A stretch of DNA of 64,000 bases from Aurantiochytrium sp. KH105 (lineage: Eukaryota > Sar > Bigyra > Thraustochytrida > Thraustochytriidae): contig BGKB01000087.1 in assembly GCA_003116975.1 (NCBI GenBank), positions 186,001-250,000 of the forward strand, read 5' to 3'. Made by a program: the position numbers and the translations under genes. The notes below the pieces were generated by a model that searched no databases, was not told the DNA's origin, and worked only from the letters and a program-made list of their open reading frames with translations. Shown in pieces: positions 20,792-30,805 of the stretch (within the stretch, counting starts at the first letter, position 1; each line of letters opens with the position of its first letter).

Positions 20792-21761
20792 GGGCGTCGC
20801 GTCGGGCCGCCGCGAGCGCGAGGGTCCTCGGCAATGCGAGGCTTCCAGCGCGCCGGCGAGGGAAAGCGCGCGAAACCTTGCACGTCACGCCAAGTAAGGT
20901 AAGAGGGGGAGCCGAGAGGAGAGATCACGCTCGCGGTGTCTGCTCTGCGCGGCAGCAGCCAGCAGCAGGCGCCGCGGGAGAGGCTGCGTCGCCACGCGTC
21001 GCCACGCGTCGCCCACCCGCTCGCCACTTGGCCGGCCACCCGGCCACTCGCCTGCGCGTCGCAACTTGAAGCCGAGACATGCGCGGCACAACAGCAGCAG
21101 TGCAGCGGCCACGCGGATGGACGGATGGATCTTGTAACCAGGCGAGCCTGCTCGCCTGCGCAAGAAGGCCGTCCCCGCCGGCAGCATTGCAGCAGTGAGT
21201 GCAGCAAGCAGAGCGCTCTCTCGGGCCCGGCGCCGCCCTGAGGCGGGCGCGCGCGCGTGCTTGCGTGCGTCTGCGTGCGTGCACGCGCACGTGGGCGCGT
21301 GGCCACGGGCGGTCTCGCGGCAAAGGCGGGGTCGCCCGCGCCCGCCTGCTTGGCCGCCTCCCGTCAACGCCGAGGAGCCGTCGCTCGCGCGCCAGTGCGC
21401 GCTCGCGTGCCCGGCCGCGCAGGTGTGGGGCGCCGCGCAGCGCGTGCCGCCGCGGTGAAAGACCCACTTTGCACCGGCAGGCACGGACAAAACAAGCGGG
21501 GCGTGGCGAGCTTGTGCACGGCGCACCGCAAGCAAACAACCAAAGATAAATCAAGTGGCGGCTGCAGGGGAAGCACCTCGGACGGACATCTATCTCCACT
21601 CCGCGCGGCGCACTCGGCCCGCCGGCCAGTACCAATTGGCTGTGGCGGCTGCAGCTGCAGCTGCAGCTGGCTGCTGCCGGTCGGTGCAGCTGCCGGTGCA
21701 GCAGTCAGGGGCGAGGAAGGGGTCGGGGACCGCACAGGTGGAAGGAAGGCGGAGCAAGCGG

Positions 21762-21809
21762 GGAAGCAAGCCAGCCAGCCAGCCAGCCACAGCCAGCCAG
21801 CCAGCCAGT
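21762..21809. repeat. GCCA tetranucleotide repeat
   Basis: Runs of AGCC/GCCA units interrupted once by CACAGCC. Confidence 0.85.
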
Positions 21810-21880
21810 CAGAACGCACGGACGGCGCCGACGCCGCGGTGGCAGGACCTTGGCTTCCTTCAAGCAATAAAATCAGTTGA

Positions 21881-21932
21881 GCAAGCAAGCCAGCAAGCAA
21901 GCAAGCAAGCCAGCCAGCAAGTAAGCAAGCAA
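21881..21932. repeat. GCAA tetranucleotide repeat
   Basis: GCAAGCAAGC blocks are separated by GCCAGC units. It is complementary in motif to the TTGC array at 23.4 kb. Confidence 0.85.
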
Positions 21933-22148
21933 TCGGCTGGTGGACCTCCTCCTCGTCCTTCCGACGGACAGAAGAGCGTCAGGACTGCCACCCCTAACTG
22001 TAAATAACAGCCTCGCCGCTTCCCATGCTTGCTTGCAAGCCTTGATCGAGACACAATGTCAAGGACAAGCCTGGTTCTGCTTGAAGCTAGCTTGCTTGCA
22101 CCGCCCCTTCTTGACTTGTCCGAGGTGTCCTCACCTCCAACAAACAAA

Positions 22149-22193
22149 CCATCCGACCAACCAACCAACCAACCAACCAACAAAAAAAAAAAA
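22149..22193. repeat. CCAA tetranucleotide repeat with poly-A end
   Basis: About seven CCAA units followed by a run of about 12 A residues. It is complementary in motif to the TTGG blocks at 23365-23402. Confidence 0.85.
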
Positions 22194-23362
22194 TGCAAGC
22201 AGGCCAACAGCCCATCCACCGCGCCAACGGCAGACGATGAGCTAGCCGACTGTGGCGACGGGCTGCTGGCTGCTGCCAGTGGCCACACCCACCGAAGGCC
22301 TCTCCTACTTCTGGCCGCCGGCGGCTGCTGCTAGCCCGATCCACTCCATTCCAGTCCAGTCTCTCCAATCCGATCCGATCGATGGTCGATGCGGGATGCA
22401 TCGGGACGAGTGAGTTGAAAGGAAATGAATCGAGTCGCATTGCAGTGCGTTCCTCGCCGGTGGTGCGGAGCCGAACCGGCGGCGCGTCGCGGCTCCGAAT
22501 CGACGCACCTGCGGCGGCCAGCCAGACAAGCCAAGCTCTCCTTCGTCTGCGTGCACCCGCACTCGGCGGATCGATCAATACCCCGTTGGCTGATTGCCTG
22601 GGCTGGCTGGTGGTCGCTGCAATCAACAGCGACTGGCGACTGCAACGGCACACAGTCAGCCTGCACGCGACCCAGGCTCCGGAGCTCAAGAGCTTTGAGC
22701 CTCTTGCCATCGGTCCCATGCTGCTGCAAGCTTTCATCTCACCCGCCACGGGCCTGCGCTGCCTGCACATGTCAAGCCTCCGGTGCAGCTCGCCCAAAGA
22801 ACCATTGTTGGTGCTAAACTTGCCCGAGAGGGCTTCCCCTCTTGCAGCAGCAGAGCCTTTGCTAGCTCATAGCTTGTACATAAACAGCGCGAAGCGCCCG
22901 CGAGGCCGCATCTCGAGCCCGCTCGCGCCGTCGGAGCCTACATCGGCATCAAATCCGCCGACCGCAGCCGACCGACGACCAGAGACACGCACGCACGCAC
23001 GTCGGCGGCGAGGAGGCCATCGGGCAGGACCCCTGGTCGGACGGCGTTTCTCGCGCGTCGTTCTGACATCTTTGTTGGCCGCCGCCACCTGCCACTGCTG
23101 CTCCTGATGGAGGAAAGAAGATAATCAGGGTCCTCGAGCTACTAGCTCGCAGTGGCCACAGACCAACTTGGTCTGCGGCGGCGTCGCGTCGCCGCGCGTC
23201 CGAGCTAGACCGGGCCGGACCGGGCCGGACGCGTCCTGCGACGGCGACGGCAAGGCGAGGCAAGGCGAGTGCTGCGGTAGGCGCTGGCCGGTGTCGGTCG
23301 CTCTCGGTCGGGGATCCGCAGGCTTCCTGCACACACGCGCCGGTTTCCCGTGCACGCGTGTG

Positions 23363-23413
23363 TGCTTGGTTGGTTGGTTGCTTGCTTGCTTGGTTGGTTG
23401 GTTGCTTGCTTGG

Positions 23414-23486
<73 letters not shown>

Positions 23487-23487
23487 C
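23363..23487. repeat. TTGC/TTGG tetranucleotide microsatellite, ~125 nt
   Basis: Two TTGGTTGGTTGG blocks alternate with TTGC, then about 18 uninterrupted TTGC units follow. This is the longest repeat of the spacer. Confidence 0.92.
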
Positions 23488-24033
23488 GACCGCGTCGCAT
23501 GCGCACGGACAGACAAGACGCACGCCGTGGTGTCCGCCCTCGGCCCGCGGCCGCCGGATCCAGGGACTGGACTCAAGAGCGGAGGGCCGAGACCAAGAAT
23601 TTCTCCGTGCGGACGGTCGGTCGGCCAGCCGAGGCAGACACAGAGAATGTACGCGGTAAACCGAGAGGGCAAAGGGGAATCTTAGCAGCCAGCCACCTGC
23701 CCCGACAGACTTTGTATGAGAGACTGCAGCAGAAAAGCCTCGCGCGAGTCCAACAACCAAGCAAGGCTTTCGGTAGTGGTGGTGGAAGCAGCAAACAGGG
23801 GCTGCAGAATGTACAAGGCCTCTACCGTGGCGGACATTTTGCTCACAAAAGTCGCCCCGAGTCCTCCGCATCCGTGTCTGTCTGACAGATCTTGGGCGTG
23901 AACCAGGGCCTCGATCTTTTTTTTTTTTAAAGTTCGACACGTGTTGCATTCAAGACGATGGCACCCGTATCGCCACCGATAAGCGTGTGCGAAGTAACAT
24001 GGCACGCTCTGAAGTGGATATGGCGTTGGAATT

Positions 24034-24639
24034 TTGGACAGCACTCTTGAGATCGCGGGTCAAACTTTCACAAGCTGCTATACAAAGGCGTCACTCGCTC
24101 TTGACGACGAGAATTCGTATGACATCGGCTACTATCTTAGAAACGTTGACGCTACCAGTTTTATGGCCAGGTTAGAGAAAGAAGCCCGTCTCTACGAGGG
24201 TGCAGCTCGTGAACTTCAAGGCAGCGTCCTCCCTGTAGTCCATTACAGCGGACAATTCCCCATCGGCGAAGGAGTTTACTTCATGATTGTGAAGTCCAAC
24301 CCTGGACACTATCTCAGCTCGGTAACCAGTCAGCAAATCGTGAGGTCAGTCGGGCTCAATACCGTGCACTCTCGAGTCCATGCACTGCTCGATCAGCTAC
24401 ACGAAGCTGGCATTTCTCTTGACATCATGGGACTGCACAACCTCGCTGTCCAAGACGATGGATCGGTACGACTTGTTGATCTTGAAAGGGCGCGTCTTGA
24501 CTTGATGTGGTCCCGTCACAATCATAAATGGGTTGAGGAAGATGGGAGTCGGGTTTACGGTCCCATTGTTGTCAAAAAGTCCTCATTCAGGCGAAGCCTT
24601 CTCCATTTGCCGCGCGACTTTGAAAATGAACCTATTTAG
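24034..24639 (+). CDS. Protein-kinase-like domain fragment, N-lobe missing
   Basis: The frame is open from just after a TGA near 24011 to a TAG at 24637-24639. The first in-frame ATG is at ~24163 (MARLEKEARLYEG), and the open part before it (LEIAGQTFTSC) also reads like protein, so the true start is unclear. The sequence resembles atypical fungal-type kinases. LEKEARLYEGAARELQGSVLPVV matches their helix-C region. LHEAGISLDIMGLHNLAVQDD resembles a catalytic loop with Asp and Asn kept but HRD altered. VRLVDLERA sits where the DFG Asp would be. The Lys-bearing N-lobe and glycine loop are not visible. It stands alone next to a large repeat spacer, so it may be a truncated paralogue or lack a 5' exon. 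Kinase activity is unproven. Confidence 0.5.
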   Translation: MDSTLEIAGQTFTSCYTKASLALDDENSYDIGYYLRNVDATSFMARLEKEARLYEGAARELQGSVLPVVHYSGQFPIGEGVYFMIVKSNPGHYLSSVTSQQIVRSVGLNTVHSRVHALLDQLHEAGISLDIMGLHNLAVQDDGSVRLVDLERARLDLMWSRHNHKWVEEDGSRVYGPIVVKKSSFRRSLLHLPRDFENEPI

Positions 24640-24968
24640 TTGTCGTCAAGCAGTCTGGGATAATTGAATCAAGTCAAATAAAATCAAATTTTGAGTCTCT
24701 CAAGTTCTTCAATCGACAACTTCAACCATGCCTGACTCGGGGTCGACGGTGTACCTACCACAATCCAAGCTATACAGTCCGCTCGACTGCAGCCAGCCAG
24801 CGCGCAACGGTCTTCGCGCTTCTCGCTGACTGATTGCCAGTTGAACGATGCCAAAGAGTTGATTGCCCTACCCCCTTTATATTTCTTTGCGCTACAGATT
24901 TCGCGAGATCTCCGTCTTGCTCACACAAAAGTTGCCCGAGTCCGCATCCGAGTCCGTCTAACAGCTTA
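24640..24968. other. Short convergent intergenic region
   Basis: 329 nt between the stops of the kinase-like fragment (plus) and the WDR53-like gene (minus); AT-richer and without repeats. Confidence 0.5.
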
Positions 24969-26311
24969 CTACAGAATGTATTTGACCAAAAGCCCGCGAG
25001 TGGTGGCAAGAACGACAAAAGAACAGTCGTCCGGGGCGCAAAAATCGTTCGGCTTGTGCGTGTGCTTTCGCGCAGTTAGCAGGACGGGACGCTCGCTCGT
25101 TTTTTCAGGACTGCGCCACAAAGAAATTACGCGATCGTTTGAGGCAGAAAAAAAACGGCGCCCCTCGTCGCGCACCAGCACCTTGGCAACGCTGGCACGA
25201 TGCGCAGGATAGCGGACAACTTCACAGACCTCTTCGCGGAGGTGCCAAAAGCCAATCGTGCCGTCACCCATGCCAACTACCATCCGGTCCTGTAACGCAG
25301 ACACAGAGTTCACGAATGGGGGATTGAAAGCAAAAGTATTACTCATCGCGGACGACTCTGCCGTTGAATCATCAGCGGACGGCTCATATACTTCGGCAGT
25401 AAATTCCCAGCAGACTGCATCGTCGTCATCCGTTTCTTGTTCCCCACCATCGATATTGATTTCATCCTCTTGTTCTTGACTTGCTTCTTCGACTTGTCGA
25501 GTCTCGTTGATGCCCTCGTCGTTGCCCAAGGGTATACCCCAGCACATAACCTTGCAATCCAAGCCTCTGTTCGCCACGTGTCAGTCAACTGCAATATAAA
25601 GGAATTTCTCCAACGCCATCAGCGGGCGCGGCAAATCTCATGAACTTACGCAGAAATGAGCTCGAGCTCGTCGTCTTGACCGAGACCACTCGTCCAGCAT
25701 GCGCTCGAGCAAATATTAGAATGACTCTGGACGCCAGGGCTCTCCCATACGAGCCGCGAGCGAGATTCAGAAAAGGAGAGTACACTTACGCGGCCATCGT
25801 CGCGGCTTGCCGCTACAAAACCGCTCAAGGGACACACGTGCAGACTGTTTATTTCGTCGACATCATCATCATTATCATCGTCGTCGTTCTCGTTATTGGC
25901 ACCGACGTCGGTAGCTTTGTGCACTTGCGCGCTCTTTGGACAAACTTGATTTGCGGAGACGGAAGGAGAAGGTACTAGTACATCATTTGTCTTGCGTAAA
26001 TCATACAGGTCAATGTGCGGCCCCCGCGCGGTGAAGATGCCACCCTCATCGCGCGTCCAGGCCACGGCTTGACAACCAAAGCCTGATCTCATGTCTTCTT
26101 GGCCAGGCAAAGGACCAAGTCGACGCACCGACCGTGCGCGAGTGGCGCGAAGGTCCCACACGCGGCAGCTTCCCGTCGCACAGCCCTCTACGAGAACTTC
26201 TCTCGAGCGCGTCCCAAGCGCCACACATTGTGCGCCGTCATCGACTGCGCCTTGCGCCGTTTCCTTGCCGCCAAAGACCTCAAGAGAGTTCTCCGACTCC
26301 ACTGATGTCAT
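24969..26311 (-). CDS. WDR53: WD40-repeat protein, WDR53-like (two exons)
   Basis: Two minus-strand exons, 26311-25650 and 25566-24969, join through an 83-nt intron (25649-25567) with a GTAAGT donor and AACAG acceptor in phase 2, giving 419 residues. ATG 26311 (MTSVESEN) is the chosen start; the longer open frame upstream has no WD40 content. Across the junction the sequence becomes ISAGLDCKVMCWGIP, a WD blade end. The preceding HSNICSSACW and the later NPPFVNSVSAL...GDGTIGFWHL closely resemble vertebrate WDR53 as I know it. About six WD blades can be counted (RVWDLRATR, IDLYDLRK, VISLWRSP). A D/N-rich insert lies at 25850-25900. WDR53 is a candidate substrate receptor for CUL4-DDB1 ligases; that role is inferred. 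It diverges from the next gene over 416 nt. Confidence 0.85.
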
Positions 26312-26727
26312 CTCTGTTTGGCAATTCCTACAGCACAACGCTGTCCTTCTCCCTCCCTCGCTTCTCTGCCGCCCCGCGCGCAAGCGTGTAGTACGTGCTT
26401 GACGACTCGAGTGTTTGGGGTTGAAGCGACACCCCTCCGGCGGATATCCGGGGCGATGACACACAAGTTCTACCCGAAATTCCGGGAACCCAGGGATCCG
26501 TTCACTGTATTTTTGCGCGGGCGGGCCAGCGCACAATCTACGTGCTGCACTGTGGCGCTGCATCGGCAGGCTTGTCACGGCAACACAATACAAGACAACA
26601 CACGCGAAATTGACTAGCATAGAAGCACGCGTAAGAGCGTGCTGCGCGCGCTTCGTCACGCAGCAGAGGACTCGCGCGCAAAACCTATCCTACCTGCGCC
26701 AGAGAGTGTCTCAGGTGAAGGGACGCG
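26312..26727. promoter_or_regulatory. Divergent promoter region
   Basis: 416 nt separate the start codons of two head-to-head genes, the WDR53-like gene and the possible axonemal gene, so both promoters must lie here or overlap. No TATA-like element stands out. Confidence 0.5.
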
Positions 26728-27357
26728 ATGCCTACCTTTAAGAAACCCGAGGAGAGGACCACGATCTCGCGCAAGACGGGTGAGACGCACGAGACGCTCA
26801 ATCTCAAGTACAGAAGCTTGCGTTTGCGATCGCACGCTGCCAGTCATGGACCCTGGGCCACGGTGAGCAAGACGGACTTTGCGAACACTCAGCACGGAGA
26901 CTATAAGACGCCCAGCAAGTGGGGCGTTATCTCGGACCGCATGGCCGAGCAAAGCCGCAAAATGCCCAAGTCTTTTGTGGGAGGCACAACCTACAAGGAT
27001 TCGATGCAAATTACAAACGATATCACAGCGCGTGTGTACGAACGACCCTTGCGAGAAGCACCGAGCGTCATTGCCATGAGGGCTGGCTCTATCTTTGCGA
27101 AGAATGCCAAGCAGCAGCCTCGAGCTTCCGGCCCGGCGTCCTTGGTTCCTCGCTCTTTGATCCGCGAGGAAAAAGAGCGCCTTGCTGCCATCGTCAAAGA
27201 ACCGCGTGTCGAGGCGCAAATTTCACGTGTCAACATGCCAAGTTACTCGGGCCACGAACCCAAGTCCCCCAAGAATCAACGCGGGCCCATGATCAGCGGT
27301 CCAGACACGACATCTGGCCATGCCAATTTGCAGGGTCTTGGGCTACTCATCGCCTAA
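26728..27357 (+). CDS. Hypothetical protein, possibly axonemal (CIMIP2/FAM166-like features)
   Basis: A single ATG frame of 209 residues, basic and poor in hydrophobic runs, with no membrane helix or signal. Short motifs resemble microtubule inner proteins of flagella: GGTTYKDSMQ in the middle, and NMPSYSGHEPKSPKNQRGP followed by TTSGHANLQGLG at the end, like the PGYxGHxP and SGxxG motifs of CIMIP2/FAM166 proteins. That likeness is by eye and weak. The window also holds ODAD3, so the organism makes motile flagella, which makes an axonemal role reasonable. It is divergent from the WDR53-like gene and convergent with APC5. Coding status is supported by codon bias over the whole length. Confidence 0.6.
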   Translation: MPTFKKPEERTTISRKTGETHETLNLKYRSLRLRSHAASHGPWATVSKTDFANTQHGDYKTPSKWGVISDRMAEQSRKMPKSFVGGTTYKDSMQITNDITARVYERPLREAPSVIAMRAGSIFAKNAKQQPRASGPASLVPRSLIREEKERLAAIVKEPRVEAQISRVNMPSYSGHEPKSPKNQRGPMISGPDTTSGHANLQGLGLLIA

Positions 27358-27763
27358 TTCTCTTTTCCTAACGAAAGTAAAAACGCACATGTCTAATTTC
27401 TTCGAAAAAAGGGTTCTTGTGCATGGCGTGCTGTCGTATCATAGCTCGCTCTTGATTTGAATTGCGGCGGGGGTTTTAGAGTCCTCCAAAAGAGCAAACT
27501 CCTGCAGAGTTGGCCATTGCATATTTTTTTGGTCTTGTCTTGCACGACAAAAGCGTGCTTTATAAGAGTCCGTCCACTAAAAGAGCAAACTACTGCAGCG
27601 TCGGCCGTTGCATTTCTTTCTGTTTTGTCTTGCACGGTAAAAGCTCTCATGAGTTCCTTTCTCCGACATTTTTCCACATTTGTTGTTTGGTTTATCCATG
27701 TATGAGGCCTGAAAGAAGCTTGGGCAAGCAGCAGCAGCACATTGCGGATACTCCCACCTCTTG

Positions 27764-30700
27764 TCAGCTTGCACAGATCACCTGATTCACAAGTCTCTCG
27801 CTCTGCATGTACCCTACCACACGGACACGCGGACGGAGCTGTTGCCGTCGCAAGGCCAAAAACCGGGCCGCGATACGATCCCGCTCGGCATGGTGGCGCT
27901 GAGCATCCGCACCAGCACATCCTGGAAGAGAGCCGAGCGCGTCGTGCACGCGCGCGAGCAAGTAGAAATCCTCCTGGAGCTCGCTCGTGTAGCAAGCACG
28001 TTCGTGCGCCTTGGTTGCTTCCAAAAGAGCTCGCAGCGACCGCGCGAGCAAGGGTCGACGACGCGCCGCAGGAAGTTTGCGTGCTTCGGCCAGGTGGCAT
28101 TTGGCCAGCAAAAGATGGAGGTCGCCAACCATCTCAAATTTACCGTGCACCGTCACATGCGGAAGAGCGCGCTGCAAGAGTTGTAGCGCACGCTGAACAT
28201 GGCCCATTTGCAACTGCGTTGCCGCAAGTTTGATCGCCGCAGAATGAAACAATGAGGTCTGCCCATTTCGTTCGGTGCGAGCCAAGCAGCGAAGGGTGTA
28301 CGGGAGCGCAGCCACTGCAGAGGCGCCGTCTTGAAGGAAGATTTGAGCCAGATCGAGATCCATGGCCTCGCGCAGCGCGTGCAAACTCATGTCCGAGCCC
28401 TGGCTCATGAGCAAGTGAATGAGCGCATGCGCTTCCGTCAGACGGCCCTGCGTGCGGAGCGTGTCGATCCAAAGGATCTGCGCCCGGGCAGGCATGTCTT
28501 CGCCAAAGTAGTTCCCGCCAATGCCCGAGACAGACTGTCGCGAAGGCGTCAGCGAAAAGAGCGCGGCAGCGTACATACGAGCATCCACGGCATCTCCCCG
28601 TGCGGTGGCGCGTTTCAACAACAGATACACCATGGTGAGCACAATAAAGTTGTTGGGCGCGTACTTGAAGGTTTGCTTGGCCTGGACCAACAGCAGCAGC
28701 GCCTTGACAAAGGCGTCTGGACCAGTGTTCACCCGCGTCGGTGGTTCCGGGCACAGATTTTCCAGGCCGCCATACTCGGCCTGCAGAATGGCCAACCGGC
28801 AAAGCGCCAGACACGTGTCGCTGGCGTCTGTGCCATGCCGACCTGCATAGTAGTTTAAGTGCGATAGTGAGGCAAGCCACGAAAGACTAAAGTGACCGTA
28901 GGCTTCCCAGGCCGCCGACTTGACGAGCTGGGCACGTCCCGCGATTGTCATTGCATTCGAAAAGTGTACGCTCGGCGTGGCCAAACTAGCATTGACGGCC
29001 TTGATGGCCTGCGACATGGCTGCGCGCGAGGCAGGGTCCGGTACATTGGTGTGCATAAGTTCAGAAGAGCCCGCCGCGTTGGCGCCTGCATTACCCTGCT
29101 GAAAACGCATTCCGCGTGGTCCGCCGGGGCCAGCGCCGCCGCGCATTGCAGTCGTGGTGGCCTCCAGGTACGTGCCAATACTGCTTGCTGAAGCATCCTC
29201 GCCACGCTGGAGCGCATGCCACACGGGTCTTGCTGCGACAGCGCCGAGGCCCCGGATTGCATGAAAACCTTGTACAGGTGCTGGCATGGCCGTCGGGATG
29301 GCCAACGGCGCCTGCAAACGGTACTGCGCTGTCACAAGATGCGACAGTCCCTGAACGTGGTCCAGGCCGAGCTCTCGAGCGCGGCTGAGGCACCTTCGAA
29401 GCAGCTGTGCCGTCTCTTGTCCCCCGGCGCTGGAGGCAAGTCGATACAGCCATGTGAGTGCGAAGACCACGCAAACGTGGTCGCCATTTTGTTGCGCCAC
29501 ACGAACAGTTTCCTGAATCGCCAACATGGCTTCGTGGCGGTGACCAAACTGGTAATGCAAGGCGGCGAGGTTCAGCACAGCGTATTGCATCATGGGTCGT
29601 CGCCGTCCAAGCGCTGCGGATGCATGTACGGCAGCAGAGCTCTGCGTACCCCTTCCACCCGAGGCAGCCACAGCTGCGGCCGACGCTGTGGCGATTGCAG
29701 CAGAGGACGTCGGCCCTCCCGACCGCATGCAATAATCAAAATACGTATGCAGACTGTCCACAGCACCCTGGTACTCACGATGCAGCAGGCAATTCAAGTA
29801 CCGCACAAAGTGAGCTCGAGGGAGGTCTGGAGTGACGCGCAACATCTCTGCAACCTCGCTCTCCACTTGCTGCGGCGGAACGACGCCGACGCGGCTCTCG
29901 ATTTCCTCGGCCATCATGTGCAAATGGTACTGGAGTTGACGCCGCGAGACAAAGCTCCGAAACGTTGAGGCATCAGGCCCACCTCGACCGGGAGGCCCGG
30001 TTTTTCGTTCGGAAGGCGCTCCTGTCGACGCAGCAGAGACTCCTGGCGTATGAAGATCTTGGCTAGCCGGCGCGCTTGCGCCTTCATTTCTCGTGTTGTG
30101 CAGATCGATATCCTCCTCGGCCTCGTCAAAGGTCATTTTGCGTTTGAGGCTGTAAGGTTTGGCGCGCGGCGTGAGCCCAAGAACGCCTTCGCCACTCGAC
30201 GATGCGCGCGTATAGAGTCCAATCTCGTGAAAGAGACGCGAGAGAGCCTCAAAGGACCGATTGCACGAAAGCAAGACGCGACGCAAGAAGATCCCAAAGA
30301 CTCCACCAGGCTCAATATGGGTGGGTCGACCGGACAAATTCACGTCCGAGGTGGTCGAGACGGCACTGGGCGGCAGCAGGACCTCGCGCAGAGACTCGAG
30401 CATGTCGAATAGGGCGTCGGGAGAGTCAATGGATTCCATGGCGTCGCGCAGGAAGGCGCCCACCTCGTACCCGTTGGTGACGGACCGTTCGATTTCTCGG
30501 CACGTCTCGGCAAGCACAGGCTCGACAATCTTGTCGACGCGCCTGATGGCTTGGATTAAAAAAAGCTGCACGTCGCGGACCTGCTCGGGCGTCAGTTCGC
30601 AGCACACGGTCGCGTCCTCTTCCGGAGGCAGCACGTAGAGTCGCGCCAGCACGCAGAGCGCGAGCTTGTGCGGCGTGGCGCGCTCTGACCATCCATGGCC

Positions 30701-30805
30701 GCCGCTGCCGCTGCCGCTGCCTCCCCGCCGCGCCGCAGCTGAGGCGCTTGCCGCTGCCGCCACCGCGCCGCCCGTGCCGCCCGCAGGCGACCCGCTCGCG
30801 CTCAT
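27764..30805 (-). CDS. APC5: Anaphase-promoting complex subunit 5 (APC5)
   Basis: Single exon. I chose ATG 30805 (MSASGSPAGG, 1013 residues) because the family's conserved N-terminus, TPHKLALCVLARLYVL, follows about 40 residues later. An in-frame ATG at 31027 would add 74 unrelated residues. The middle carries the APC5 signature of TPR-like helices: QYAVLNLAALHYQFGHRHEA followed by AIQETVRVAQQNGDHVCVVFALTWL. Further TPR-type helices reach the C-terminus (QLQMGHVQRALQLLQRALPH). APC5 is a scaffold subunit of the nuclear E3 ligase that ubiquitinates securin and cyclins at anaphase. Ala/Gly/Ser-rich inserts at ~30700-30790 and ~29640-29700 are local low complexity. Length is somewhat above the usual 750-900 residues because of these inserts. 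Confidence 0.9.
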   Translation of the reverse strand: MSASGSPAGGTGGAVAAAASASAAARRGGSGSGSGGHGWSERATPHKLALCVLARLYVLPPEEDATVCCELTPEQVRDVQLFLIQAIRRVDKIVEPVLAETCREIERSVTNGYEVGAFLRDAMESIDSPDALFDMLESLREVLLPPSAVSTTSDVNLSGRPTHIEPGGVFGIFLRRVLLSCNRSFEALSRLFHEIGLYTRASSSGEGVLGLTPRAKPYSLKRKMTFDEAEEDIDLHNTRNEGASAPASQDLHTPGVSAASTGAPSERKTGPPGRGGPDASTFRSFVSRRQLQYHLHMMAEEIESRVGVVPPQQVESEVAEMLRVTPDLPRAHFVRYLNCLLHREYQGAVDSLHTYFDYCMRSGGPTSSAAIATASAAAVAASGGRGTQSSAAVHASAALGRRRPMMQYAVLNLAALHYQFGHRHEAMLAIQETVRVAQQNGDHVCVVFALTWLYRLASSAGGQETAQLLRRCLSRARELGLDHVQGLSHLVTAQYRLQAPLAIPTAMPAPVQGFHAIRGLGAVAARPVWHALQRGEDASASSIGTYLEATTTAMRGGAGPGGPRGMRFQQGNAGANAAGSSELMHTNVPDPASRAAMSQAIKAVNASLATPSVHFSNAMTIAGRAQLVKSAAWEAYGHFSLSWLASLSHLNYYAGRHGTDASDTCLALCRLAILQAEYGGLENLCPEPPTRVNTGPDAFVKALLLLVQAKQTFKYAPNNFIVLTMVYLLLKRATARGDAVDARMYAAALFSLTPSRQSVSGIGGNYFGEDMPARAQILWIDTLRTQGRLTEAHALIHLLMSQGSDMSLHALREAMDLDLAQIFLQDGASAVAALPYTLRCLARTERNGQTSLFHSAAIKLAATQLQMGHVQRALQLLQRALPHVTVHGKFEMVGDLHLLLAKCHLAEARKLPAARRRPLLARSLRALLEATKAHERACYTSELQEDFYLLARVHDALGSLPGCAGADAQRHHAERDRIAARFLALRRQQLRPRVRVVGYMQSERLVNQVICAS

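Larger units (their letters stand above)
18851..23998. other. 5.1 kb microsatellite-patchwork spacer
   Basis: No convincing gene was found. The region is a succession of different short tandem repeats listed separately: CTCGACTCGA, GACGAGACGA, GCACGCAC, GCATGCAT, AAAG, GCATC, GCCA, GCAA, CCAA and TTGC. Long open frames exist on both strands (for example minus 21306-19249), but they consist of repeat-encoded Ala/Arg/His/Ser runs and exist only because these repeats lack stop codons. Short unique islands between the repeats (about 19750-19950, 22400-22900, 23500-23720) show no recognisable domain. Several TCGATCGA palindromes occur (19871, 19905, 20416, 22375, 22568). Confidence 0.6.

Noticed and set aside
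20059..21069. Plus-strand open frame of 336 codons
   Set aside because: The same repeats in the sense direction (Lys-Glu-Arg-Lys and His-Arg-Ile-Ala-Ser runs); no domain-like sequence.
19249..21306. Minus-strand open frame of 685 codons
   Set aside because: Its product is a chain of repeat-encoded runs (Arg-Cys-Asp-Ala-Met, Phe-Leu-Ser-Phe, Ala-Cys-Met-His) through microsatellites that happen to lack stops.
23363..23487. Regular array resembling a CRISPR at first glance
   Set aside because: It is a plain tetranucleotide repeat with no spacers, in a eukaryotic genome.
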